Source of the DNA: Nevskia soli
GTDB taxonomy: Bacteria > Pseudomonadota > Gammaproteobacteria > Nevskiales > Nevskiaceae
Assembly (NCBI GenBank): GCA_026224805.1
Contig: JAMFRN010000045.1
Location: 1-37,605 of the forward strand
Direction of reading: 5' to 3'
Length of the DNA: 37,605 nt
The notes beneath the pieces are model-generated. The model saw nothing but the letters and a program-made list of their open reading frames with translations, searched no databases and was not told where the DNA came from. This document shows, one piece after another, positions 25,968 to 33,365 of this stretch (positions are counted from its first letter, which is position 1; the number at the start of each line of letters is the position of its first letter). Both the position numbers and the translations under genes were made by a program.

Positions 25968-26795
25968 ATGGACCTCAATTTTCACGGTGCGCAGCCCGCC
26001 TCGGCGCGGCTGCTGGCGGGAGCCCCCAATTTCCGCGATCTCGGCGGCCTCAAGGGCGTGGGTGGCCGTGTCGTGCGCGCCGGCATGGTTTATCGCTCCG
26101 GCGCCCTGGACGAATTGCTGGCTGTGGATTTGTCGCTGCTCGAAACTCTCGGTGTGAGCCTGTGCTGCGATCTGCGTACCGGCTCCGAACGCGCGCTCAG
26201 CCCCAGCCGCTGGCCCGAGGGACGGGTGCCGCGCCTGCTGGAGCTGGAATTCTCCTCCGATGTCCGCGCCTTGAGTCCGGAACTGATGCAACTGCTCAAC
26301 GACGCGCCGAGCGCCGACAACGCCATGCAAATGATGCTGGGCCTTTACCGCAGCATGCCCGCTACCTGCGCGCCGCTGCTGGCACGCCTGTTTCCGGAAC
26401 TGGCTGGTGCAGCCGATGCCTTTCCGGTGGTGATTCACTGCACTGCAGGCAAGGACCGCACCGGATTCGTCATTGCCATACTGCTCTCCGTGCTGGGCGT
26501 GGCGCCAGTCGATATCCGCGCCGACTACCTGTATTCCAACCACAGCTCCGAACATTTGCGGCGCAGCGCCAAGGTGCAGGCCCTGTTGCGGCAGCTGTTG
26601 GGTATGACCCCCGATCCGCATGCCGTGGATGCACTAACCAAGGCGGCACCTGAATATCTGGATGCCGCCCTGACTGAAGTCCGGCAGGGCTATGGCTCGA
26701 TCGAGCGCTATCTGCACGAAGCAGCTGGAATTGACGCAACCATGCAGGCCCGGCTACGACAGCGGCTGCTCGAGGCGACGGCCACGTCAGCCTGA
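25968..26795 (+). CDS. Tyrosine-protein phosphatase of the IphP-like family
   Basis: A 275-residue phosphatase. The P-loop signature HCTAGKDRTG (C158 nucleophile, R164 phosphate-binding) and the N-terminal NFRDLGGL and YRSGAL motifs identify the IphP/Siw14-like tyrosine phosphatase group. There is no signal peptide. The ATG at 25968 is preferred: AGGA lies seven bases upstream and the box-5 promoter is upstream; ATGs at 25953 and 25854 are in frame but less likely. Relatives dephosphorylate phosphotyrosine, phosphoinositides or small phosphoesters. It is a single-gene unit with its own regulon box, so it probably serves the pathway, but its substrate is unknown. Confidence 0.9.
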   Translation: MDLNFHGAQPASARLLAGAPNFRDLGGLKGVGGRVVRAGMVYRSGALDELLAVDLSLLETLGVSLCCDLRTGSERALSPSRWPEGRVPRLLELEFSSDVRALSPELMQLLNDAPSADNAMQMMLGLYRSMPATCAPLLARLFPELAGAADAFPVVIHCTAGKDRTGFVIAILLSVLGVAPVDIRADYLYSNHSSEHLRRSAKVQALLRQLLGMTPDPHAVDALTKAAPEYLDAALTEVRQGYGSIERYLHEAAGIDATMQARLRQRLLEATATSA

Positions 26796-26818
26796 AGCGC
26801 AGCCATCTGCTGTGACAT

Positions 26819-26856
26819 CCAGCCCCCCGTGGCTGGGGCAGGGCAAGAGCGCCCTG
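26819..26856 (+). terminator. Two adjacent hairpins after the phosphatase gene, possible weak terminator
   Basis: CCAGCC (26819-26824) pairs with GGCTGG (26831-26836), and CAGGGC (26839-26844) pairs with GCCCTG (26851-26856), each with a six-base loop. They lie 23 bp after the phosphatase stop and before box 6. No T-tract follows, so intrinsic termination is doubtful. Confidence 0.35.
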
Positions 26857-26908
26857 AATGACCGCATAGGCGAATTTTTCCAGGCCGCGGAGGCTGGAAA
26901 CGATAGTT

Positions 26909-26953
26909 TCGTCCAAACCGACGATACCTCTGCGCTCCATGGCCCCTTAGCCT
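26909..26953 (+). promoter_or_regulatory. Regulon box 6 (one mismatch) upstream of the TonB operon
   Basis: TCGTCC-AAAC-CGACGA at 26909-26924 differs from the other five boxes at one base in the left arm. TAGCCT, a poor -10, lies 23 bp downstream (26948-26953). The next gene starts at 27099, leaving a leader of about 140 bases with pairing potential. The imperfect box and weak -10 make this the least certain member. Confidence 0.55.
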
Positions 26954-27003
26954 GCATCCAGTAGCTTTTGCGGCTGCTTACCCAGCTACCGGAGACGATG
27001 CGT

Positions 27004-27077
27004 GGTGCCGGGGCAAGCAAACAAGATAAAGGGATGGCTGCAACCGCGGCCCCGTCCCGCCGGCACCCTCAGGGTGC
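27004..27077 (+). promoter_or_regulatory. Possible alternative RNA structures in the TonB operon leader
   Basis: GGTGCCGGGGC (27004-27014) can pair with GCCCC (27049-27053) and CCGGCACC (27060-27067). The same GCACCC (27063-27068) can instead form a tight hairpin with GGGTGC (27072-27077) around the loop TCA. The two folds exclude each other and end seven bases before the GAGGAG ribosome-binding site (27084-27089). No known riboswitch class was recognised. Confidence 0.35.
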
Positions 27078-27098
27078 AGTTGTGAGGAGATTTACGCG

Positions 27099-27863
27099 AT
27101 GGTAAAGCATGGCTCGCGGCTTGTTATCAACAGGCTATGGTTGGTCGCCGCACTCGCACTCCCGTTTCATGGCGCCTCGGCCGATTCCGCCCTTTCCGGC
27201 GTTTCGAGCGCCTCGGACAAGTGGTTGGTCGCGCAGGTCGATTCGCAGAAGCGTGTGGACAAGCTGGCCGACGACCGCCAGAGCATGGCGGACGAATATC
27301 GCAACACCCTGCGCGAGTCCGACAGCCTGAAGCTCTACATCGAGCAGCTCAAGAGCCAGCTCCGGTCCCAGCAAGACGAGATGGACTCGATCCGCGGCGA
27401 GCAGCGCGACATCGCCCGCACCAATGTCGAGATCCTGCCTTTGATGCAGGACATGCTCCACACCCTGGGTCAGTTCGTCGATCTGGACGTGCCCTTCCTG
27501 TTGGACGAGCGGCACGATCGGATCAAAAAGCTCAACGACATGATGCCGCGCGCGGACGTGACGGTCTCCGAGAAATTCCGCCGCATCGTCGAGGCCTACC
27601 AGGTCGAAATCGACTACGGCCGCACCATCGAAAGCTACACCGGCAATCTGAATGGCAAGGACGTCGCCTTCCTGCGTGTCGGCCGTGTCGGCCTGCTGTA
27701 CCAGACCCCGGATGGCAAGGACACCGGCTATTGGGACCGCGGCAAGAAAGACTGGGTCGCCGACAACAGCTATGCCGATGGCGTCAAGGAAGGTCTGAAG
27801 GTCGCCCGCAAACAGACCTCGCCCGATCTGCTGATCGTCCCTATCCAGGCCGCAGCCAAGTGA
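27099..27863 (+). CDS. DUF3450 family periplasmic coiled-coil protein (TonB-system accessory)
   Basis: A 254-residue exported protein. A basic start and hydrophobic stretch (LWLVAALALPFHGASA) form a signal peptide, followed by a long coiled coil (about 40-115). The C-terminal part (RRIVEAYQVEIDYGRTIESYTG, FLRVGRVGLLYQTPDG, GYWDRGKKDW) matches DUF3450, found in front of TtpC/ExbB genes in gammaproteobacterial TonB clusters. GAGGAG lies nine bases before the ATG. It heads the TonB operon, twelve bp before the next start. Known members are linked to TonB2-type energy transduction; the mechanism is not known to me. Confidence 0.87.
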   Translation: MVKHGSRLVINRLWLVAALALPFHGASADSALSGVSSASDKWLVAQVDSQKRVDKLADDRQSMADEYRNTLRESDSLKLYIEQLKSQLRSQQDEMDSIRGEQRDIARTNVEILPLMQDMLHTLGQFVDLDVPFLLDERHDRIKKLNDMMPRADVTVSEKFRRIVEAYQVEIDYGRTIESYTGNLNGKDVAFLRVGRVGLLYQTPDGKDTGYWDRGKKDWVADNSYADGVKEGLKVARKQTSPDLLIVPIQAAAK

Positions 27864-27874
27864 GGCCCCCTGCC

Positions 27875-29266
27875 ATGTCCCCCCGTATCCTCCTTGCCAC
27901 ATCACTCCTTGCGGCCCTCTTTTCCCTCACACTTGCACCTGCGCCCGCATCGGCCCAGGCGCCTGCCTCGGCCCCCAAGAGCCTGGACGATCTGCTAACG
28001 CAGGTCCAGCACGCCGACCAGCGCGACGCCGATCTCAACAAACAGCGCGAAGCCCAGTTCGCCGCCGCCCGCGACCAGCAGGCCCAGCTTCTGGCTACGG
28101 CCAAAAAGGACAAGGACAGCCTCGACGGCCAGTCCACCGCCCTGCAAAAGCAATTCGAGGACAACGACAAGCAGATTGCCACGCTGAGCCAGTCGCGTGA
28201 CGCCGCCGCAGGCAATCTGGGCGAATTGTTCGGCGTTATGCGCCAGTCCGCCGGCGACTTCGCCAGTGCGGCCCGTAACTCCATGCTCTCCGTCCAATTC
28301 CCTGACCGCATCGCCGAACTGGATCACCTGGCCCAGACCAAGACCATGCCGCCGATGGAAGACCTGCAGAAATTCTGGTTCGAAATGCAGCGCGAAATGA
28401 CCGAGGGCGGCAAGGTCACCCGCTTCCAGGCCAGCGTCACCGAGCCAGACGGCACCAAGACCAAAAAGGAGGTTCTCCGGGTTGGCCCCTTCGTCGCCAT
28501 CTCCGACGGCAAATTCCTCGCCTACGACACCGGCGCCGACAGCTTCTCGGTCCCGCCCAAGCAGCCGCCGCATCACTTCCGCAGTGTTGCGTCTTCGTTT
28601 GAAGATCAAACCAGTGGCTACCAGAAAATGGTGGTGGACCCCACCCGCGGCGTCCTCATCGGCCTGTTCTCGCAGCGTCCGGAGGTCATCGACCGCATCC
28701 GCCTGGGCGGCTGGGTCGCCTACGTCATCATCACGGTCGGGGTCATCGGTGCCATCCTGGGCGTCTACCAGTTCTTCTTCCTGACTCTGACTTCGGCCAA
28801 GGTCAACGGCCAGCTCGGCAATATGGCGCGCCTGTCGGAGAACAATCCCCTCGGCAGAGTCATGCTGGTTTTCAAGGGTCAGAACGTGCCCAAGGACGAA
28901 GACGCCGAAGTGGTGGAACTGCGCATCTCCGAAGCCGTCCTCAAGGAGTTGCCGCCGATCCAGCGCATCCAGCCCTTCCTCAAGCTGGTGGTGGCCGCCG
29001 GCCCCCTGCTCGGCCTGGTCGGCACCGTCATCGGCATGATCGAGACCTTCCAGACCATCACCGAATCCGGCTCCGGCGATCCCAAGCTGATGGCGGCCGG
29101 TATCGGCCGCGCCATGATCGCCACCGTGCTTGGCCTGGGCGTCGCCATCCCGCTGCTCTTCATGAACTCGGCCCTGGCCTCGCGCTCCAAGCGCCTGGTG
29201 CAGATCCTGGATCAGCAGAGCACCGGATTGCTCGCCGAAACGCTGGAAGCCCGCGCCCATGCTTGA
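27875..29266 (+). CDS. TtpC-like MotA/TolQ/ExbB-family protein with long periplasmic N-terminus
   Basis: A 463-residue protein. A signal peptide ending near ASAQA is followed by a coiled-coil periplasmic region (about 30-130) and a DUF3450-like globular part. Transmembrane segments appear near 285-310, and in the ExbB core at about 370-395 (PLLGLVGTVIGMIETFQTI) and 415-440 (IATVLGLGVAIPLLFMN). This is the architecture of TtpC, the extra component of Vibrio TonB2 systems. The ATG at 27875 is 11 bases after the preceding stop. It should join ExbB, ExbD and TonB to use the proton gradient for outer-membrane transport. Confidence 0.92.
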   Translation: MSPRILLATSLLAALFSLTLAPAPASAQAPASAPKSLDDLLTQVQHADQRDADLNKQREAQFAAARDQQAQLLATAKKDKDSLDGQSTALQKQFEDNDKQIATLSQSRDAAAGNLGELFGVMRQSAGDFASAARNSMLSVQFPDRIAELDHLAQTKTMPPMEDLQKFWFEMQREMTEGGKVTRFQASVTEPDGTKTKKEVLRVGPFVAISDGKFLAYDTGADSFSVPPKQPPHHFRSVASSFEDQTSGYQKMVVDPTRGVLIGLFSQRPEVIDRIRLGGWVAYVIITVGVIGAILGVYQFFFLTLTSAKVNGQLGNMARLSENNPLGRVMLVFKGQNVPKDEDAEVVELRISEAVLKELPPIQRIQPFLKLVVAAGPLLGLVGTVIGMIETFQTITESGSGDPKLMAAGIGRAMIATVLGLGVAIPLLFMNSALASRSKRLVQILDQQSTGLLAETLEARAHA

Positions 29267-29783
29267 TCATCTGCTGGCCCCCCTCGACGCCGTCGAGGCG
29301 CTGATGGGCGCCGGCGGCCAGCTGGTGGCATGGATCTTTGTCGCCGGCGTCACCATGTGGACGTTGATTTTCGAGCGTTTCTGGTTTTTCCGTAACCGTC
29401 TTCCTGGGCTGACGCAAGAGGCGCTCAAGTACTGGAACGATCGTCCCGAACACAAATCCTGGGCCGCGCACCAGATCCGGAAAGCCATCATTTCGAGGAT
29501 CAACGGCGAGATGAGCGCCAATCTGCCCATGCTCAAGGTGCTGGTGCCGTTATGCCCGCTGCTGGGCCTGGTCGGGACTGTCTCCGGCATGCTGGAAGTC
29601 TTCGACTCCATGGCCATCCTGGGCTCGGCCGATGCCAGGACCATGGCCAGCGGCGTGTCCAAGGCGATGAACTGCACCATGACCGGCCTGGCCGTCAGCG
29701 TCTCCGGCATGTATCCCGTTTTTGCTTTTCAAGCCGCGATCCGCCGCCAGACCGAACTGCTGGCCGATCACTTCAAATTCTAG
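29259..29783 (+). CDS. exbB: ExbB-type proton channel subunit
   Basis: A 174-residue MotA/TolQ/ExbB family protein with three membrane segments: about 20-40 (LVAWIFVAGVTMWTLIF), 90-115 (VLVPLCPLLGLVGTVSGML) and 130-160. The GLVGTVSGMLEVF motif is the family core. It is short compared with classical ExbB, as in other TonB2-type systems. The ATG lies eight bases before the end of the TtpC-like gene. Inner-membrane partner of the ExbD proteins encoded next. Confidence 0.94.
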   Translation: MLDHLLAPLDAVEALMGAGGQLVAWIFVAGVTMWTLIFERFWFFRNRLPGLTQEALKYWNDRPEHKSWAAHQIRKAIISRINGEMSANLPMLKVLVPLCPLLGLVGTVSGMLEVFDSMAILGSADARTMASGVSKAMNCTMTGLAVSVSGMYPVFAFQAAIRRQTELLADHFKF

Positions 29784-29793
29784 GGAGAACCCC

Positions 29794-30228
29794 ATGCGGC
29801 TGGCCCGACACTCGGAAGTGGAGGATGACGATGACGATCACGGCATCGACCTGGCGCCGATGCTGGATTTCGTCCTTAACCTGCTGATCTTCTTCATCAT
29901 CACCGCGATCTTCGTCAAAGAGGTCGGCTTGACCTTGTCCAGCCCGCCGCCGAACAACAACGCCAAGAAGAACAACGACGACGCCAGCACCATGTATATC
30001 GCGGTCCACGCCAACGGCGACATTTCCATCGATCAGCGCCTGATCGACGAGGCTGCGGTGCGCGCCAACGTTGAGCGTTTCCACGGCGAGAAGCCCGAAG
30101 GTCCGGTGATCGTGGTGGCCAACACCAAGGCGCCGACCGGTGTGGTGGTCGGCGTGATGGACGAAGTCCGGCAGGGTGGGGTGATGAACGTCTCCATCGC
30201 CCCGTCCGATGCCGGCGGCACGCGGTGA
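29794..30228 (+). CDS. exbD: ExbD-type protein, first copy
   Basis: A 144-residue biopolymer-transport protein. An acidic start (EDDDDDH) leads to IDLAPMLDFVLNLLIFFIITAIF, the single membrane helix holding the conserved proton-carrying aspartate (LDFVLNLL). A periplasmic domain follows. GGGAGA lies upstream of the ATG at 29794. It is very similar in design to the second ExbD encoded 135 bp downstream, suggesting duplication. Confidence 0.93.
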   Translation: MRLARHSEVEDDDDDHGIDLAPMLDFVLNLLIFFIITAIFVKEVGLTLSSPPPNNNAKKNNDDASTMYIAVHANGDISIDQRLIDEAAVRANVERFHGEKPEGPVIVVANTKAPTGVVVGVMDEVRQGGVMNVSIAPSDAGGTR

Positions 30229-30304
30229 GTGATATGACCCATTTAATAATTTTAATGACCTGCCGCTCGCCCTCACCCCACCAATCGCTCCGCGACTGGT
30301 CCCC

Positions 30305-30327
30305 CCCTCTCCCCCGAGGGGAGAGGG
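30305..30327. repeat. Palindromic intergenic repeat (REP-like) between the two exbD genes
   Basis: CCCTCTCCCC (30305-30314) pairs perfectly with GGGGAGAGGG (30318-30327) around a three-base loop. The flanking CCCTCACCCC tract resembles the short GC-rich palindromes often scattered between genes in Gammaproteobacteria. It interrupts an otherwise tight operon. Only one copy is seen in the window, so dispersal must be checked on the genome. Confidence 0.5.
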
Positions 30328-30335
30328 ACGGTAGC

Positions 30336-30354
30336 AGTGTCGCTGCGCGACACT
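30336..30354 (+). other. Hairpin directly before the second exbD
   Basis: AGTGTCGC (30336-30343) pairs with GCGACACT (30347-30354) with loop TGC. Four bases later comes a run of five T, which looks terminator-like, but the AGGA and T-run also form the ribosome-binding site and spacer of the next gene. It may cause partial termination or influence translation. Confidence 0.4.
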
Positions 30355-30363
30355 AGGATTTTT

Positions 30364-30774
30364 ATGCGCGCACCCCGACACGAAGGCAGTGACGACCACC
30401 ACGGCATCGACCTGGCGCCGATGCTGGACTTCGTCCTCAACCTGCTGATCTTTTTTATCATCATTACCTCCTTCGTCAAACAGGCCGGGGTCAAGGTGGT
30501 GGAGCCGGACGCGCTGACTTCCGAACACCGCGACAACGGCAACATCCTCATCGCCATCCGGCCCAACGGGGATATCTGGATGGACCGCAAGAAGGTGACC
30601 CTGCCTGAAGTACGTGCCAATGTGGAGCGCATGCATGCGGAGCGTCCGGAGGACACGGTGGTGCTTCTTGCCGATAAAGACTCCGAGTCCGGTGTGATGA
30701 CCAAGGTCATGGACCAGGTCCGGGCCGGCGGCATTCTGACGGTATCTGTGGCGACCAAAGGCCAGGGCGGCTAG
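30364..30774 (+). CDS. exbD: ExbD-type protein, second copy
   Basis: A 136-residue ExbD. The HHGIDLAPMLDFVLNLLIFFIIITSFV segment gives the membrane helix with the conserved aspartate; the periplasmic part continues to VSVATKGQGG. The ATG at 30364, with AGGA six bases upstream, is preferred over one at 30337 that lies within a hairpin. It is cotranscribed with tonB, which begins three bases after the stop. Two ExbDs may form a heterodimer or be alternatives. Confidence 0.92.
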   Translation: MRAPRHEGSDDHHGIDLAPMLDFVLNLLIFFIIITSFVKQAGVKVVEPDALTSEHRDNGNILIAIRPNGDIWMDRKKVTLPEVRANVERMHAERPEDTVVLLADKDSESGVMTKVMDQVRAGGILTVSVATKGQGG

Positions 30775-30777
30775 ACC

Positions 30778-31404
30778 ATGGGCGCGAACCTAGGTCCCTT
30801 GCGATTCGGTCCGCCCCTGCTGATGGGCGTAGCCCTGATCGTGGGCATGTTTTGGTTGCTGCACGCCTTGATCACACATAGCGGGGCCGGATCGAACAAG
30901 CTTGAATCCCTGCCGACCATCGATTTCGTGCGGTTGAAGAAAAGCTTCGAAGTCGAGACCCGCGAGCGCAAGCCGCCGCCGCAGCTGCCGGAGAAGGAAA
31001 AGGCCCCCGAGATCCCGACGCAGAAAATGCAGGTGGAGGGTCCAAGCGGCAATACCGTCAACATCGGGCCGATGAAGGTCGACAAGGACGTCGCCAAGAA
31101 TACCGGCTTCGCGCTGTCCGCTTCCGACGGCGAATACCTGCCGATCGTGAAAGTGGCGCCGATGTATCCGGAGAGTGCTGCGTCCAGGGGCATCGAAGGT
31201 TATGTACTGCTGGAATTCACGGTGACCGAGACCGGGGCCACAGCGGATCCGTCCGTGCTTGAATCCCAGCCCAAGGGCGTTTTCGACGACGCCGCCAAGA
31301 AGGCAGTGCTGAAATTCAAGTACAAGCCGCGCGTCGAGAACGGCAAGCCCGTCCGTGTCGAGCATGTGCGGCATGTCATCACATTCAAGCTGGACAAGAA
31401 ATGA
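30778..31404 (+). CDS. tonB: TonB-family energy-transducing protein
   Basis: A 208-residue TonB. One N-terminal membrane anchor (about 12-30) is followed by a short charged and proline-rich linker (RERKPPPQLPEKEKAPEIP) and a C-terminal domain with VKVAPMYPESAASRGIEGYVLLEFTVTETG and FKYKPRVENGKPV. The linker is short, as in TonB2-type proteins. It passes ExbB/ExbD energy to outer-membrane receptors, possibly the one encoded at 37084. It overlaps the next gene as ATGA. Confidence 0.95.
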   Translation: MGANLGPLRFGPPLLMGVALIVGMFWLLHALITHSGAGSNKLESLPTIDFVRLKKSFEVETRERKPPPQLPEKEKAPEIPTQKMQVEGPSGNTVNIGPMKVDKDVAKNTGFALSASDGEYLPIVKVAPMYPESAASRGIEGYVLLEFTVTETGATADPSVLESQPKGVFDDAAKKAVLKFKYKPRVENGKPVRVEHVRHVITFKLDKK

Positions 31405-32699
31405 GTGCCATGCATTTCCAGCGCCGTTTTGCCGTGATGCTCGCCGCGGTAGTGATCAGTGTAGTGCTGGGCGGTTCCGCCGGGCTGAGCCGCGCCGACG
31501 ACAAGAAGCCGGAAAAGCCCCAGACCAGGATCACCCAGACCCTGAGCCAGGCGACGTACAAACAGATGGAGGCAGCCCAGAAGGCGTTCGAGGCCAAGGA
31601 CTACAAGGGGGCCGAGTCGGCACTGGATCCGCTCAAGGCCAAGTACGAGAAGCTCAACGACTTCGAAAAGGCTACGCTGTGGAATCTCTATGCGGCGATT
31701 TTCCGCAGCGAGGACGACAACAAGCGGGCTGTCGATGCTTACGTGCAAGTGCTCAAGCAAAATAATCTGCCCGAAGGCCTGCGCGACAATGCGTTGTTTT
31801 CACTGGCCCAGACGCTGTTCCTGATGGAGGATTACAAGCGCTCCGTCGAAGTGATGAAGAAGTGGTTCGGAGTGGTGCAGGACGTGCAGCCCGACGCCTA
31901 CATCCTGATGGCCCAGGCCTACTACCAGATGCAGGACTATGCCGCGGCGAAGGGCCCGATCATCAAGGCCCTGGCCGTCGCCAAGCAGCGCAATCAGCCC
32001 TTCAAGGAGAATTGGCTGGGCCTGCTGCGCGCCGTGTTCTACGAGATGAAGGACTATGCGAACGCCACCAAGGTGATGGAAGTGCTGGTCGCGACTTATC
32101 CCAAGGACACTTATTTCGTGCAGCTCGCCGGCTTGTATGGCCTGCAGGGCGACCAGAAGAAGCAAGCCGAAATGATGCATGTCGCCTATATCGGCGGCTA
32201 CGTCAGCCAGGCCGCCGACATCCTCAACGTGGCGCGGCTGTATATGGCGCAGGATGCGCCGCAGCGCGCGGTGGACCTGCTCAAGGCCAGGCTGCGCGAC
32301 AAGACCCTCGAACTCAACATCGAGAACCTGCAACTGCTGGCTCAAGCGCTGAGCCTGGCCAAGGATATCGACGAATCGATTCCCGTGCTGAACAAGCTGG
32401 CGTCGATGAGCGGCGAGTCCAAGCACTACAACTACCTGGGACAGGCCTATATGCAGCAGGGCGACTGGGCCAAGGCCGCCGGAGCTTTCGACGCTGCATT
32501 GAAAGCCAAGGATGTGGGCAGCGCCGACAGCATGCGCATGCAGCTGGGCACGGCCTACTACAACGACGGCAAGCTGGCGCAGGCGAAAAGTGTGTTCGGA
32601 GCGATTCCGAATTCTTCTCCAAACGGCGAAGCAGCGGCAAACTGGATCAAGTTCATAACGACAGAAATCGACCGTAACAATGCGCTGAAGGCGCGGTAG
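31401..32699 (+). CDS. TPR-repeat periplasmic protein of the TonB operon
   Basis: A 432-residue exported protein. The signal peptide (about 9-34, ending GLSRADD) is followed by many TPR-like helix pairs, such as LMAQAYYQMQDYAAAKGPI and YLGQAYMQQGDWAKAAGAF. Similar TPR proteins close many gammaproteobacterial TonB2/TtpC clusters. Coupled to tonB by ATGA. TPR proteins are scaffolds; here it may link the TonB motor with envelope partners (inference). Confidence 0.88.
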   Translation: MSAMHFQRRFAVMLAAVVISVVLGGSAGLSRADDKKPEKPQTRITQTLSQATYKQMEAAQKAFEAKDYKGAESALDPLKAKYEKLNDFEKATLWNLYAAIFRSEDDNKRAVDAYVQVLKQNNLPEGLRDNALFSLAQTLFLMEDYKRSVEVMKKWFGVVQDVQPDAYILMAQAYYQMQDYAAAKGPIIKALAVAKQRNQPFKENWLGLLRAVFYEMKDYANATKVMEVLVATYPKDTYFVQLAGLYGLQGDQKKQAEMMHVAYIGGYVSQAADILNVARLYMAQDAPQRAVDLLKARLRDKTLELNIENLQLLAQALSLAKDIDESIPVLNKLASMSGESKHYNYLGQAYMQQGDWAKAAGAFDAALKAKDVGSADSMRMQLGTAYYNDGKLAQAKSVFGAIPNSSPNGEAAANWIKFITTEIDRNNALKAR

Positions 32700-32750
32700 G
32701 AACGGCAGTTTCCACCCTGATTGGCGGGAGGAAGCCGGAGGAGGGTTGCA

Positions 32751-33365
32751 ATGTCAAAGGCCCGATATTTTTCCCCGGGAGCATGGTGGCTCGGACTGTT
32801 CGCGGTCGTTGTCACCCCTCTATCGCCTATCGTTCATGCCGCCGCCCCGGTGCAGCAACAATACGAGGAAGAAGGCCCGGTCGTGCCATGGCCGGCCGCG
32901 TCCCGGAAACACGGCATCACCCCCGGCGACGAGCCGGAGCTCCGCTCGCTGCGGGCGCCGCTGCTGCATTTGCGGGTGACATCTCCCTTCGGGGAGCGGA
33001 TCAATCCGGTCATGCGCAGGAAGGTAATCCATAACGGCGTGGACTACGGAGCGCCGACCGGCACGCCGGTGTACGCCGCGCAGTTCGGCACGGTGGAAGC
33101 GGTTGGCATGCAGGACCATTCCGGAATCTATGTGCGCCTGCGGCACAGCAGTCGAGTAGAGACGATCTATGCTCATCTGCACCGCGTAATGCCGGGCCTG
33201 CGGCCCGGCTCTATCCTGCGTGGTGGCGACATCCTTGGATTCGTTGGCTCCTCGGGCTTCACCACCGGCCCGCACCTGCATTACGAAGTGCTGCTGGCCG
33301 GCCTGCCGGTCAATCCGGAGTTGTGCCGCAATCCCCTGCAGCCGGTGAAACACAATGAACCCTAG
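32751..33365 (+). CDS. M23-family (LytM-like) metallopeptidase
   Basis: A 204-residue exported protein with a signal peptide (about 1-31, ending IVHAAA). The M23 zinc ligands are H94 and D98 (HNGVDYGAP) and H177 in GPHLHYEV, with H142/H144 in YAHLHR as catalytic histidine candidates, so the active site is intact. Such enzymes cut peptidoglycan cross-links or activate in trans. GGAGGAGGG precedes the ATG at 32751. It overlaps the next gene by 11 bases. It may make room in the cell wall for the TonB-linked complex, but this is speculation. Confidence 0.92.
   Translation: MSKARYFSPGAWWLGLFAVVVTPLSPIVHAAAPVQQQYEEEGPVVPWPAASRKHGITPGDEPELRSLRAPLLHLRVTSPFGERINPVMRRKVIHNGVDYGAPTGTPVYAAQFGTVEAVGMQDHSGIYVRLRHSSRVETIYAHLHRVMPGLRPGSILRGGDILGFVGSSGFTTGPHLHYEVLLAGLPVNPELCRNPLQPVKHNEP

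Noticed and set aside
27004-27077. A cobalamin or cyclic-di-GMP riboswitch before the TonB operon
   Set aside because: The conserved core motifs of these classes could not be found; only simple alternative pairing is visible.
30336-30364. Hairpin plus T-run as an intrinsic terminator between the exbD genes
   Set aside because: It lies inside an operon and the T-run starts four bases after the stem, doubling as spacer before the exbD start; strong termination would cut off tonB. Kept only as a hairpin.
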